Notes under the pieces: generated by a model | Told to the model about the DNA's origin: nothing | Database searches by the model: none | Seen by the model: only the letters and a program-made list of their open reading frames with translations | Part shown: piece by piece, positions 17,032 to 26,494 of the stretch | Layout: every line of letters begins with the position of its first letter | Numbering within the stretch: position 1 is the stretch's first letter | Translations under genes and position numbers: made by a program | Origin: Candidatus Avispirillum faecium | GTDB taxonomy: Bacteria; Bacillota; Clostridia; Oscillospirales; CAG-272 | Assembly (NCBI GenBank): GCA_904396155.1 | Contig: CAJFOI010000028.1 | Location: 1 to 48,172 of the forward strand | Length of the DNA: 48,172 nt | Direction: 5' to 3'

Positions 17032-20000
17032 ATGAACAATCAAAAGCTGTTGCTTTCCGCACTTCGTTCCTGCCGGGAATACGGCGCCTTGCTGGACGCG
17101 CTGACCGCATCCCGACGCCGGGCAGTGCAGCACCCGGTATGTGTAAACGGCCTGTGCGAGGGAGCATCTCCCTTGTTTCTTTCTGCGCTGACTGCAGATG
17201 AAACTGCGGCAGGACACAGCGTGCTCATATTGTATCCCAGCGACCGGGCAGCCGCTGATGCGGCCCTGCGTCTGTCGGAAGAAGAACTGCCTGCCTATCA
17301 CTTCCCCGTGCGGGACTATCAATTTCACAACACCACCGCCTCCCGTGACTACGAGCACAAGAGGCTCTTTGTGCTGTCGGCGCTGCTTTTCACAGAAAAA
17401 CCTATGATCATCTGCGCCACAATAGAAGCAGTGCTGCAGGTCACGGTGCCGCCGGAGGATCTGATCCACCTCACAGTCACTGTCGATCCAGGGCGTCCTC
17501 TGGACACCGCCCGCCTGGCAGAAATCTTAGTCGGCGGCGGGTATACACGGGTGGAGCTGGTGGAAGGGCCCGGGCAGTTTGCCATGCGCGGAGGAATTGT
17601 CGACATATTCCCTCCGGCACATGCTCCCATCCGTATCGAACTGTTCGGCGACGAGATCGACCGCATGGGCAATTTTGATCCTGCGACCCAGCGGTTTACC
17701 GAAACGATCCGGGAACCCGTCCGGATTCCCCCGGCAGGAGAAATCCTTGTAAGCGAACAAAGCCGGGCACTGATACAAGCCGCCTGTGAAAAGCAGCTGA
17801 AGAAAATAGAAAATACGGACAACACGCAGGCGGCAGATATTCTCCGGGGAGAGCTTGCATCCCTGAAAAACGAAGGCTCCCTTGGATTTGCGGATAAATA
17901 TATCCCGCTTATCTATCCACAATCCGCCTGTCTGTTGGACTACTACGACGGCCTCTGCGTGCTGTTTGATGCGGCTGCCGTGCAGCAGCAGGCCCAGGCG
18001 GCAGAGCTGCTCACCATGCAGACCCTGGAAGAGTTGATTGCCGCCGGCGAGCTGTCCAAAACGGTACGGGGCACATATATCCAGCCGTGGGCACGGATGG
18101 AAAAGGCGCTGGAAGTGCTTCCCAGTGTGCTGATCGATCCCTTTGCAAGAAGCCATCCGGGGCTGACGCCTGCGGCAGAATTCCATTTCGTCACCAGACA
18201 CATTCCCGCATACGGAGGGAATATGTCCCTGCTCCAGGAAGACCTGGCCCAGTTCATACAGGGAAAATATCGGGTGGCAGTCCTTTGCGCCAACGAGACG
18301 GAAGCAAAAAACATCGCCGGTCTGCTCACAGAGGAAGGGTACTCCGCCGCTGTCTGCGACGAAGATTTTCATTTTTTCAGGGAGACAAAAGCGCGCTATC
18401 CCATCGCGGTCCTGTACGGAGACGGCGACGGAGGATTTGAACTGACCGGGGAGCAATTTGCCTTCCTCAACTATTCCGGAATGCCCGGCGGGACCACCGG
18501 CAGACGGAAACGGAAAAAAGCCGCAGCAAAAAAGAACCGGGAAGCGATCCTCTCCTACAGCGATCTTACGGAAGGGGATTATGTGGTCCACGAGGCCTAC
18601 GGCATCGGCCGCTTTGAGGGAATCGAAAACCTGACGGTAGACGGCATATCCCGGGACTATGTAAAAATCAAATATGCGGGAACCGATCAGTTGTTTTTGC
18701 CGGTAGATCAGCTGGATCTCTTGTCCAAGTATATCGGCGCCTCCGCGGAGGGAGGTGCTGTGCGCCTCTCCAAAATGGGAGGGGCCGACTGGACGAAGGC
18801 CAAAAGCCGGGCCAGTGCCTCCGCCAGGGAAATGGCCCACGAACTCATCGAACTGTACGCCCGCCGCCGCCGGGCAAAGGGGATCGCTTTTCCCCCGGAA
18901 GACGATATGAGCAGGCAGTTTGCCGCCGCCTTCCCCTACGAAGAAACGGACAGTCAGCTCTCCGCCATTGCAGACGTACAGCGGGACATGGAGGCAGGAT
19001 ATCCCATGGACCGGATCATCTGCGGGGATGTGGGATACGGAAAAACGGAGGTGGCGCTGCGGGCGGCCTTTAAGGCCGTCTGCGGCGGATACCAGGTGGC
19101 GATCCTGGTTCCCACCACGATTCTGGCCTATCAGCACTATCAAACGGCTCTCAGCCGGTTTCGGGGATTTCCCGTCGCAGTAGATATGCTGTCCCGGTTT
19201 CGGACAAAGGCGCAGCAAACCGCATCCCTGCGCCGGCTGCGCCGGGGAGAAACAGACATCGTCATCGGCACCCATCGATTGATTTCAGAGGATATAGAAT
19301 TCAAAAAACTGGGACTGGTCATTGTAGACGAAGAACAGCGGTTCGGCGTAGCCCAAAAGGAAAAGCTGAAGGCGGTCGCCATCGGCGCAGATATGCTCAC
19401 CCTCACCGCCACACCCATCCCGCGGACATTGAACATGGCCATGGGCGGCATTTTGGATATGAGCGTGCTGGACGACGTGCCGGGTATGCGCTCTCCCGTA
19501 CAGACCTATGTGATGGAGCACGAGGACAGCATCCTGTACGAAGCCATCCGGCGGGAGCTGCGCCGGGGAGGGCAGGTGTTTTATCTGAACAACAACGTGG
19601 AATATCTGTACACCATCGCCGGCAAGCTGAGCCGAGCCATTCCCGAAGCCCGGTGCGCCGTGGCCCACGGACGCATGGACAGGGACGAGCTGGAAGAAGT
19701 GTGGGAAGGACTGGTACAGGGAGAAATTGACGTACTCATCTGCACTACAATCATCGAAACTGGTGTGGATATTCCCAATGCCAACACGCTGATCATTGAA
19801 AACGCTGACCGGTTCGGCCTGGCGCAGCTGCACCAGATCCGGGGGCGGGTAGGCCGCTCCAGCCGACGGGCATATGCGTACTTCACCTACCCCAAAATGA
19901 AGCAGCTTTCAGAGATTGCAGATAAGCGGCTCCAGGCCATTCGGGAATATGCCGCCTTTGGTGCCGGATTTAAAATCGCCCTGCGGGATCTGGAAATCCG

Positions 20001-20577
20001 GGGGGCGGGAAATCTCTTGGGCGAGCAGCAGCACGGACATATGGAAGCAGTGGGCTATGACATGTATATCAAGCTTCTGGAGGAAGCCGTTTTAGAGGAA
20101 AAGGGCGAGGAGAAACAGGTCCGGACAGAGTGCGCCGTCAGCGTTCGAGCAGACGCGTATCTTCCGAAAAGCTATATTCGGGATCAGGCCCAGCGTATGG
20201 AAATGTACCGCAAAATCGCCAGAATCCAGTGTGAAGAGGACTTCTCCGACATGATCGACGAGCTGTGCGACCGATTTGGAGATCCGCCACGAAGCGCTAT
20301 GATGCTGTGCCGCATCGCCCTGCTTCGGGGGCTTGGCATCCAGGCGGGAATGGAAAAAATCGAAGAGCGGGAACGGGAGATGTTACTGTGCGGAAAAAAT
20401 CCCGATCTTACAGCGGTACAGCAGCTTGCGGGGAAATACCCCGGAGCGGTACGCATGACCATCGGCGCACTGCCGGCAATTACGGTAAAAAAGCTCCGTG
20501 GAGTGCAGGCAGTAGACTTTCTCTGCGATTTATTAACGGATTATATACAGTTTCTTCCAAAAGACGTACAGGAATAA
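17032..20577 (+). CDS. mfd: Transcription-repair coupling factor
   Basis: A 1181-residue ATP-dependent translocase, full length for Mfd. It frees RNA polymerase stalled at DNA lesions and recruits UvrA. The N-terminal UvrB-like module includes VELVEGPGQFAMRGGIVDIF. The RNA-polymerase-interaction domain follows DYVVHEAYGIGRFEGI and YVKIKYAGTDQLFLPVDQLDLL. The helicase motor has Walker A CGDVGYGKTEVA, VPTTILAYQHY, the DEEQ box and TLTATPIPRTLNMA. The C-terminal TRCF domain is present (RIARIQCEEDFSD). The start is 22 bases after pth, with GAGG upstream. Confidence 0.97.
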   Translation: MNNQKLLLSALRSCREYGALLDALTASRRRAVQHPVCVNGLCEGASPLFLSALTADETAAGHSVLILYPSDRAAADAALRLSEEELPAYHFPVRDYQFHNTTASRDYEHKRLFVLSALLFTEKPMIICATIEAVLQVTVPPEDLIHLTVTVDPGRPLDTARLAEILVGGGYTRVELVEGPGQFAMRGGIVDIFPPAHAPIRIELFGDEIDRMGNFDPATQRFTETIREPVRIPPAGEILVSEQSRALIQAACEKQLKKIENTDNTQAADILRGELASLKNEGSLGFADKYIPLIYPQSACLLDYYDGLCVLFDAAAVQQQAQAAELLTMQTLEELIAAGELSKTVRGTYIQPWARMEKALEVLPSVLIDPFARSHPGLTPAAEFHFVTRHIPAYGGNMSLLQEDLAQFIQGKYRVAVLCANETEAKNIAGLLTEEGYSAAVCDEDFHFFRETKARYPIAVLYGDGDGGFELTGEQFAFLNYSGMPGGTTGRRKRKKAAAKKNREAILSYSDLTEGDYVVHEAYGIGRFEGIENLTVDGISRDYVKIKYAGTDQLFLPVDQLDLLSKYIGASAEGGAVRLSKMGGADWTKAKSRASASAREMAHELIELYARRRRAKGIAFPPEDDMSRQFAAAFPYEETDSQLSAIADVQRDMEAGYPMDRIICGDVGYGKTEVALRAAFKAVCGGYQVAILVPTTILAYQHYQTALSRFRGFPVAVDMLSRFRTKAQQTASLRRLRRGETDIVIGTHRLISEDIEFKKLGLVIVDEEQRFGVAQKEKLKAVAIGADMLTLTATPIPRTLNMAMGGILDMSVLDDVPGMRSPVQTYVMEHEDSILYEAIRRELRRGGQVFYLNNNVEYLYTIAGKLSRAIPEARCAVAHGRMDRDELEEVWEGLVQGEIDVLICTTIIETGVDIPNANTLIIENADRFGLAQLHQIRGRVGRSSRRAYAYFTYPKMKQLSEIADKRLQAIREYAAFGAGFKIALRDLEIRGAGNLLGEQQHGHMEAVGYDMYIKLLEEAVLEEKGEEKQVRTECAVSVRADAYLPKSYIRDQAQRMEMYRKIARIQCEEDFSDMIDELCDRFGDPPRSAMMLCRIALLRGLGIQAGMEKIEEREREMLLCGKNPDLTAVQQLAGKYPGAVRMTIGALPAITVKKLRGVQAVDFLCDLLTDYIQFLPKDVQE

Positions 20578-20607
20578 GCCGTATGGTGTGGTAAAATAAA
20601 AGAAAAA

Positions 20608-20640
20608 GCCTCCCTTTGCGCGGTAAATGAGGGAGAGAGG
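20608..20640 (+). promoter_or_regulatory. Possible hairpin over the foldase ribosome binding site
   Basis: CTCCCT (20610-20615) can pair with AGGGAG (20630-20635), which belongs to the purine-rich ribosome binding site of the next gene. It loosely resembles the palindromic repeats elsewhere in the window. Regulatory meaning is a guess. Confidence 0.3.
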
Positions 20641-20649
20641 TATAAACAA

Positions 20650-21765
20650 ATGATAAAAAGAAGGCAAAAATATCTGGCAGCGCTCCTGGGAGTGTGGCTT
20701 CTGCTCTCCGCCTGTCTGTCGGGCTGCAGCAGGGACACCAGCGCGCCGGTACTGACCCTGGGAGATGTTTCTATCAGCGAAAATGTCTTCCACTACTGGG
20801 CCTGCACCTACAAGGGAGATTTCCTGTACCGATATGAGGACGTGGAAAACACAGAGGAATTCTGGAACGGAGAGCTGATCGACGGAATGAGTGCAGCGGA
20901 GTATTTTGACGCAGTGATTCTGGAAAATGTCCAGTACACCCTGGTCTGTATGCAGCTGTTCGAGGAATACGGGCTGGTGATCTCCGCCTCGGAAAAAGAG
21001 AGCATCGAAGATCTCGTTTCGGACTACCTCACAGAATACGCCGACGGGAACCGGAACCTGCTGAATCAGGCGCTGGGAGAATACGGCGTCAACATGGATC
21101 TTTTGGAGCAGATCTACATCGACGATGCGAAAACCACAAAGGTATACGATTATCTATACGGGGAAAATGGGCAGACACCCATCGACGACACCCAGCTGGA
21201 AGAATACTACCAGGACAACTATGTGCATTTTCAAATGATTTTTGTCAACAACAAGTACCAGTATCAAACCGACAGCAGCGGGAATTATGTCACCGATTCG
21301 GATGGGTACTACATGACAGAGGACCTGGATGAAGACACAAAGGCGCAGAAGGATGCAGTCATCGAAAAAGTGCAGGCGGGGCTGGCCGACGGAGAAGATT
21401 TCAACGAACTGTATGAAACCTACTCTGAACTGAAGGATTACGCAAGCGGATACTATTTCAGCAAAAATACCGCCTACAACGATCCCATCTATTATGATCT
21501 GATCCAAAAGGCACTGGGCATGGAGGAGGGAGAGACGGCTACCGTAGAAGGAGACTACGGCACGTGTATCATACAAAAGCTGGCGCTGGACGCCGGGGCG
21601 TGGCAAAATGCGGAAAATGAAGATTTCTTCGACGGATTTGAAGATGCCGTAGGAGACACTGTCTTTCGCAATTTTCTGCGGGAGCGTTTTGACGACATCG
21701 AAATCGATACAGATGCCATCGCGGCGTATTCCATTGGAACCGTGACGCCCAACTACACGTTTTGA
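20650..21765 (+). CDS. PrsA/SurA-like foldase lipoprotein
   Basis: A 371-residue lipoprotein with lipobox L-S-G-C26. The N-terminal region is a SurA/PrsA-like helical chaperone domain (VSISENVFHYW, DAVILENVQYTLVCMQLFEEYGL). A parvulin-like region follows (IDDTQLEEYYQDNY, QAGLADGEDFNELYETYS, GETATVEGDYGTCIIQKL). It has an Asp/Tyr-rich insert around residues 210-235. The parvulin active-site residues are not all evident, so isomerase activity is uncertain. It probably helps exported proteins fold at the outer membrane face. It lies 72 bases after mfd in the same direction, as in many Firmicutes, and ends in a strong terminator. Confidence 0.85.
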   Translation: MIKRRQKYLAALLGVWLLLSACLSGCSRDTSAPVLTLGDVSISENVFHYWACTYKGDFLYRYEDVENTEEFWNGELIDGMSAAEYFDAVILENVQYTLVCMQLFEEYGLVISASEKESIEDLVSDYLTEYADGNRNLLNQALGEYGVNMDLLEQIYIDDAKTTKVYDYLYGENGQTPIDDTQLEEYYQDNYVHFQMIFVNNKYQYQTDSSGNYVTDSDGYYMTEDLDEDTKAQKDAVIEKVQAGLADGEDFNELYETYSELKDYASGYYFSKNTAYNDPIYYDLIQKALGMEEGETATVEGDYGTCIIQKLALDAGAWQNAENEDFFDGFEDAVGDTVFRNFLRERFDDIEIDTDAIAAYSIGTVTPNYTF

Positions 21766-21773
21766 AAATATGA

Positions 21774-21804
21774 AACCGGAGAGCCGAGCGGCTCTCCGGT
21801 TTTT
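21774..21804. terminator. Bidirectional terminator
   Basis: Stem AAACCGGAGAGCCG / GCTCTCCGGTTT followed by a T tract on the plus strand. It closes the pth-mfd-foldase operon and also lies downstream of the convergent oxidoreductase gene. Confidence 0.88.
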
Positions 21805-21822
21805 CATATTCGGCTTACAGAA

Positions 21823-22887
21823 TCAGTCAAAAACCACTTCTCTGCCGCTGGCAGAAGAATCGTAAATCCCCTGCATGATTTTGGACGTTTTGATGGCATA
21901 ATCGATGTGGGAACGCTCCTTTTCCCCGGTGCGCACGCACCGGAGAAATGCGTCGATCTCCCGCTGGAACATGCTGGCCTCGGGGACTTTGATCTCCTCT
22001 GCGAACAGCGCCCCGTCCCGGACACCGTACAGCTTGTAGTCCCCGCAGTACTGCAGACGGATCCCCGCCTTGGTCCCGATAAAGTCCAGATACTGCTCCT
22101 CCTCTTCGATATTCTGTGCCCATGCCCCCTCCAGGGTGATGACCGGGCCGGTGGTCCGAATCAGCGCAGACACGGAGTCGTCCACATCATACGTCCCGTT
22201 CACGTTCCGGGTTTCTTCGCTCCACATACTGCGATATACATAATTCTTTATGTCCACGCCCAGCTTGCAGTATGCAGCGCCGGAAACGGAAACAGGCTCC
22301 GGATCCCCCACGCAGTACAGCACCTGATCCAGCCGGTGAACGCCCCAGTCGATGAGCACGCCGCCCCCGGAGACAGCTTTTGTCGTAAATGCACCGCCGA
22401 TACCGGGAATGCTTCGGTAGCTGCGGAAATTGATAAACACGTGATACACCTCGCCCAGCTCCCCGTCGAGGATCCGCCGGCGCACCTGCTCCACTGCCTC
22501 GTGAAACCGGCACACGACACCGATATTGAGTACCCTTCCCGTCTCCTTTTGTACTTTCTGCATCTCCAGTGCTTCGCTGTAAATGCGGGCCGCAGGTTTT
22601 TCGCACAAGACATGCTTGCCTGCGCGCATGGCATCGATAGAAATCACGCTGTGCATCTGATTGGGCGTACACACGGACACCGCTGCAATCTCCGGATCTT
22701 CCAATGCTTTTCGATAATCCGTAATGGCAGTGCCGCAGCCGTATTCCTCCACACAAGCCTGTGCTTTTTCCAAAATCACATCGCAAAAATACTTAATTTC
22801 GGCATCCTCCGCCGCCATATAACAGGGGATATGCGCAGATTTTGCAATACATCCGCAGCCGATGACGGCAACCTTGATTTTTGACAT
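21823..22887 (-). CDS. Gfo/Idh/MocA-family oxidoreductase
   Basis: A 354-residue NAD(P)-dependent sugar or inositol dehydrogenase-like enzyme. The Rossmann motif VIGCGCIAKSAHIP opens the protein. VSVCTPNQMHSVISIDAM and HVLCEKPAA hold the family EKP motif. The C-terminal beta-sheet domain has GGGVLIDWGVHRLDQVLYCVG with the usual D and H (DWGVHRLD). Substrate cannot be read from sequence. The start at 22887 follows AAGGAGG; the longer frame to 23025 runs through the promoter and was rejected. It is a single-gene unit. Confidence 0.92.
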   Translation of the reverse strand: MSKIKVAVIGCGCIAKSAHIPCYMAAEDAEIKYFCDVILEKAQACVEEYGCGTAITDYRKALEDPEIAAVSVCTPNQMHSVISIDAMRAGKHVLCEKPAARIYSEALEMQKVQKETGRVLNIGVVCRFHEAVEQVRRRILDGELGEVYHVFINFRSYRSIPGIGGAFTTKAVSGGGVLIDWGVHRLDQVLYCVGDPEPVSVSGAAYCKLGVDIKNYVYRSMWSEETRNVNGTYDVDDSVSALIRTTGPVITLEGAWAQNIEEEEQYLDFIGTKAGIRLQYCGDYKLYGVRDGALFAEEIKVPEASMFQREIDAFLRCVRTGEKERSHIDYAIKTSKIMQGIYDSSASGREVVFD

Positions 22888-22939
22888 AATACCTCCTTGC
22901 GCTCCGGGCGCAACAGCAGATTTTGAGATTTCAACTGCT

Positions 22940-22968
22940 ATTGTATCGGTTCTCTCCACGCTTTGCAA
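22940..22968 (-). promoter_or_regulatory. Sigma-A promoter of the oxidoreductase gene
   Basis: Minus strand TTGCAA (22963-22968), 17 bases, TACAAT (22940-22945). Confidence 0.75.
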
Positions 22969-23027
22969 TAGAATTGCAAATTTTTCTGTGAAAGTTAGAA
23001 TATTTTTCCTAATCATTTTATGCACTG

Positions 23028-23056
23028 TTGTGTTTTGAACCCATATGTGCTATCAT
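23028..23056 (+). promoter_or_regulatory. Probable promoter of the leucine-rich-repeat gene
   Basis: TTGTGT (23028-23033), 17 bases, TATCAT (23051-23056), 36 bases before the ATG. Weaker match than the others. Confidence 0.5.
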
Positions 23057-23091
23057 ATATATTAAGAAAGACTCTGTCGGGGGCGAAGCAC

Positions 23092-25314
23092 ATGGACGAG
23101 AATGAAAAAAAGGAAAGAAAAACGCCCTCCCTAAAAAATCTGGATACCGGTGCGCTGCGGACGCGTATCGAAGCAGCACAGGACAATACCGGCGAACGGG
23201 AGAATGGAATCGAACCCAAAGAGCCAAAGGCAGCAAATGCCGGTGAAATCCGCCGGACGGTTCGGCGCGTCGCCGGACGGCAGATTTGGATCATCTGCGC
23301 CTGCGTCCTTCTGGTGCTTGCTGCGGCCGCGGTGCTGACGCTCCAGTTCGGAAATTTGTTTGCCGGTGGGAAAGACACGGAAAGAACCGCTTCTCTCACG
23401 GCCAAAGACGCCCCCTGGCTGTCCTTTGCCGACGGTATGCTGGCCTACAACAGCGCCTATACCGGAAATCTCCCCGCCGAGCTTGTCATTCCCGACACCT
23501 TTGACGGAAAGGCGGTCGTGGGTGTGGCTGACGAAGGGTTTGCCCATATAGAGGAAATCACATCGGTTGCTGTGGGAAAGAAGGTGACACAGATCGGTGT
23601 GCACGCCTTTGAAGGATGTACGGGTCTTTCCCTCCTCCATCTGGGCGGCGTAAAGGAAATTTCCCAAGGCGCCTTTGACGGCTGCATTTCTCTGACCACT
23701 GTCACAGAAGGAAACCTCACCAGCATCGGCGCCTACGCTTTTCATGGCTGTACCGCTCTTTCGGCTTTTCCCCTGGGGGATGCAGTCACTACGATCGGCA
23801 ACTGCGCTTTTCAAGACTGCAGCACACTGGGACCCCAGCTGCTGCTCCCCGCCTCTGTGTCCAAAATCGGACAAAACGCCTATGCGGGCTGCGCCTTTCT
23901 GATGCAGATCATCATTTCCGATGCGGACTCCATTGGCGCGGGTGCTTTTTTGAACTGTACCGGACTGACGTCGGCACAAATCAACTGTCTGAATGTGGGA
24001 AGCAGAGCACTGGCAGACTGCACTGCGCTGGAGCGCGCGGCCTTCGGCGGCAAAACCCTCTCCCTGGGGGCAGAACTGTTTGACGGCTGTACCGCACTGA
24101 CAGAAGTCACTTATGAAAACGAAGGAACGACTCTCGCAGAGGGCACTTTTCAGGGATGTACCGCCCTTACCGCTCCCCCTCTTCCAGCGGGAATCACAGC
24201 GATCCCGGCACGGACGTTTGCCGGCTGTACCCATCTTGCGGACACCGGCCTTTCGCCTCGAATTCTCTCCATCGGTACAGGCGCATACGAAAACTGCACC
24301 GCACTGACCCAGGTACATCTGTCGAACAATATCGACACCCTCGGCGAAGGCGTTTTTGCCGGCTGTACCCACTTATCCCAGTACACGCTGCCCCGGGGAA
24401 TCACAGAAATCCCCCCGCGCTTTTTCAGCGGCTGCAGCAGTCTAAGGGACGCACAGATCACAGAGGGCGTGGAGCACATCGGAGAGAACGCATTTCAGGA
24501 TTGTACCGGGCTTCTTGCTGCAAGCATTCCCTACGGCGTCCTTTCCCTTGAAGAAAGTGCCTTTGCCGGCTGCACCGCTCTCGAGAAAATCACGCTGCCG
24601 ACTTCCCTGACATCCATCGGGGAAAATGCCTTTGCCGGCTGTACTTCCGTAAAGAATCTGGATATTCCCAAAAGTGTCACATGGATCGGAGACCGCGCTT
24701 TTGCAAACATGGAAAACCTGCAGTCCCTGGGACTATTTGCCGCCGCACAGGTTTCCGCAGCAAAATTCCCCGGCTGCAGTGCCCTGTCCCAAATTCGAAT
24801 CTCCGGTTATGATTCCCTTTACACCGTAATTGGAGGCGTATTGTTTTCCGCAGACAGAAAAACGCTGGTTTTCTATCCCGTCGGGCTGCAAAATCAAAAC
24901 TATACGGTCCCGGCACAGGTAGAGCAGATTGAAACCGGCGCCTTTCAGGGAGCGAAGCTGCGCAGCGTTCATACAGGGAGCGCTGCTTTCGTCGGGATGT
25001 ATGCCTTTGCAGACTGCGAAATGCTCCAGTCCGTGACGCTGGGAGAGGGGCTTGCAGAGCTGGGGTATGGCGCCTTTCAAAACTGCACTGCACTGGAAAG
25101 TGTGCAGCTGCCCTCTTCTCTTACCGCTCTTGACAGCATGGTCTTCGCCGGCTGCACCAGCCTTGCAAAGCTTGTGCTGCCCCAAACTTTGGTACACATT
25201 TCTGCCGATGCCGTGGAAAAAACCACCACGCTTTTCGTAGAAGAGAACGCGCCGATTATAGACGCTCTGGAGAAAATGGACTTTCCATATGAAATCGTCC
25301 AGGAGAGCACATGA
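23092..25314 (+). CDS. Membrane-anchored BspA-type leucine-rich-repeat protein
   Basis: A 740-residue protein. Residues 1-63 are charged and presumably cytosolic. One hydrophobic helix (IWIICACVLLVLAAAAVLTL) acts as a signal anchor, placing the remainder outside the cell. From about residue 115 the protein is a run of some 20-25 LRR_5 (BspA-like) repeats of about 23 residues with the pattern AFxGCTxLxxxxLPxxxTxIGxxAF, most with a conserved Cys. One break (YDSLYTVIGGVLFSADRKTL) near residue 580 is a typical interruption in these proteins. Such repeats mediate adhesion or ligand binding. The ATG at 23092 precedes MDENEKKERK; the frame is open back to 23020, over the promoter. Ligand unknown. 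Confidence 0.88.
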   Translation: MDENEKKERKTPSLKNLDTGALRTRIEAAQDNTGERENGIEPKEPKAANAGEIRRTVRRVAGRQIWIICACVLLVLAAAAVLTLQFGNLFAGGKDTERTASLTAKDAPWLSFADGMLAYNSAYTGNLPAELVIPDTFDGKAVVGVADEGFAHIEEITSVAVGKKVTQIGVHAFEGCTGLSLLHLGGVKEISQGAFDGCISLTTVTEGNLTSIGAYAFHGCTALSAFPLGDAVTTIGNCAFQDCSTLGPQLLLPASVSKIGQNAYAGCAFLMQIIISDADSIGAGAFLNCTGLTSAQINCLNVGSRALADCTALERAAFGGKTLSLGAELFDGCTALTEVTYENEGTTLAEGTFQGCTALTAPPLPAGITAIPARTFAGCTHLADTGLSPRILSIGTGAYENCTALTQVHLSNNIDTLGEGVFAGCTHLSQYTLPRGITEIPPRFFSGCSSLRDAQITEGVEHIGENAFQDCTGLLAASIPYGVLSLEESAFAGCTALEKITLPTSLTSIGENAFAGCTSVKNLDIPKSVTWIGDRAFANMENLQSLGLFAAAQVSAAKFPGCSALSQIRISGYDSLYTVIGGVLFSADRKTLVFYPVGLQNQNYTVPAQVEQIETGAFQGAKLRSVHTGSAAFVGMYAFADCEMLQSVTLGEGLAELGYGAFQNCTALESVQLPSSLTALDSMVFAGCTSLAKLVLPQTLVHISADAVEKTTTLFVEENAPIIDALEKMDFPYEIVQEST

Positions 25315-25335
25315 TTTCCTATATCAGGACAAATC

Positions 25336-25371
25336 CGCATATTTTTCCCCTGTGGGGATAAAATATATAAT
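25336..25371 (+). promoter_or_regulatory. Possible hairpin and -10 element before the flavin-type lipoprotein
   Basis: A CCCC-TGT-GGGG hairpin flanked by T and A tracts may end the leucine-rich-repeat transcript. TATAAT at 25366-25371 is a good -10, but no clear -35 hexamer lies 17 bases upstream. Confidence 0.4.
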
Positions 25372-25395
25372 ATCATTTTTCAGGAGGACAAAAAC

Positions 25396-26448
25396 ATGAA
25401 AAGACTGCTTTGCGTATTTTTCGCCCTGCTGCTGGCCACATCTATGCTGGCGGGCTGCAGCAATCAAACCGGGGACGGAAAGGAAACCGATACCTCACGC
25501 CAGGACACCACTGCCGAAGCCGGTGACAGCGGAGAATACAAGCTGGGAATGGGAGTTGTGGTAAATACCGAGGACTCCAAGGACACAACCGCTCAAACAG
25601 AGGCCACCTTTGCAGCCGTCATCACAGACGATGCCGGAAAAATTGTCGACTGCTACATTGATACAGCACAAAACAAAATGAACATCGCAGACGGGATAGC
25701 CGAAAAGGGACAAGCCTACCAGACCAAACAGGAACTGGGCAGCGAGTATGGAATGAAGGACATCTCCGGCATCGGCAAAGAATGGAACGAACAGGCCGAC
25801 TTTTTTGCCGCATTTGTAAAGGGCATGACAAAAGAGGAAGTCTCCGCCATAAAGACGGAGGAAAACGACGCCGGAACGCTTGTAGCCGCAGAGGAAGACC
25901 TGTACGCCGGCTGCACCATGGGTGTTACGGAGATGATCCAGGCAGTGGCAAAAGCCTGCGGCGACGATCAGGCATATGCATTCCATTCCACCAGCGCACC
26001 CCAGCTGCAATTTGCCGCTCAAACGGAGGATTCCTCTTCCAAGGATGCGACAGACGAGGCAGATGGGCTTGCTGCCATGTATACCACCTTTGCCGCAGTA
26101 GCAGTGGACGACGGGCGTGTGCTGGCCTGCTGCGTAGATCAGATCGAGCCGAAAATTTCCTTTACCATGGACGGTACCATTGGAGACATTCAGTATGATG
26201 GCTCCAAGCGGGAACAAAAGGAAGACTATCAAATGAAAGATGTCTCCGGCATCGGCAAGGAATGGTATGAACAGGCCCGCGCCTTTGCAGATTTCGTCGT
26301 AGGGAAGACGACAGAAGAAGCCGCGAACATTGAAACCCGGCAAAATGACAGCGGCATGATCGTGGCCGCGGACGAAGATCTCTATGCCGGCTGTACCATC
26401 GGCATCGAACCCCTCGCCTCCGTACTGGCAAAAGCACTGGAAAAATAA
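25396..26448 (+). CDS. Lipoprotein with two FMN-binding-like repeats
   Basis: A 350-residue lipoprotein with lipobox L-A-G-C21 and a Thr/Asp-rich linker. Two homologous units follow, about residues 50-188 and 227-349. Each has TFAAVxxDDxGxxxxCxxD, then YxMKDxSGIGKEWxEQA, and ends with EEDLYAGCT or DEDLYAGCT and a helix. This order (core, then D-x-x-x-G-x-T, then a helix like IQAVAKA) mirrors FMN-binding domains in which ApbE attaches FMN to the Thr of D-x-x-S-G-A-T. Here the site would be T174 and T334, with A-G-C-T replacing S-G-A-T. AGGAGG precedes the ATG. An apbE gene lies 46 bases downstream. Inference: an extracytoplasmic flavin electron carrier; unproven because the motif deviates. Confidence 0.65.
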   Translation: MKRLLCVFFALLLATSMLAGCSNQTGDGKETDTSRQDTTAEAGDSGEYKLGMGVVVNTEDSKDTTAQTEATFAAVITDDAGKIVDCYIDTAQNKMNIADGIAEKGQAYQTKQELGSEYGMKDISGIGKEWNEQADFFAAFVKGMTKEEVSAIKTEENDAGTLVAAEEDLYAGCTMGVTEMIQAVAKACGDDQAYAFHSTSAPQLQFAAQTEDSSSKDATDEADGLAAMYTTFAAVAVDDGRVLACCVDQIEPKISFTMDGTIGDIQYDGSKREQKEDYQMKDVSGIGKEWYEQARAFADFVVGKTTEEAANIETRQNDSGMIVAADEDLYAGCTIGIEPLASVLAKALEK

Positions 26449-26457
26449 ACGAGAAAA

Positions 26458-26481
26458 GGGATCCTGCCCCCGCAGGATCCC
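26458..26481 (+). other. Strong hairpin between the lipoprotein gene and apbE
   Basis: Perfect ten-pair stem GGGATCCTGC / GCAGGATCCC with a CCCC loop. Only CTCTGTTTG follows, so termination would be partial at best. It may lower apbE expression relative to the lipoprotein or protect the upstream mRNA 3' end. Confidence 0.6.
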
Positions 26482-26494
26482 TCTGTTTGAAAAG

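Noticed and set aside
17527-19275. 582-codon open frame on the minus strand
   Set aside because: It is entirely antisense to mfd, has no ribosome binding site and no recognisable protein; a shadow of GC-rich third positions.
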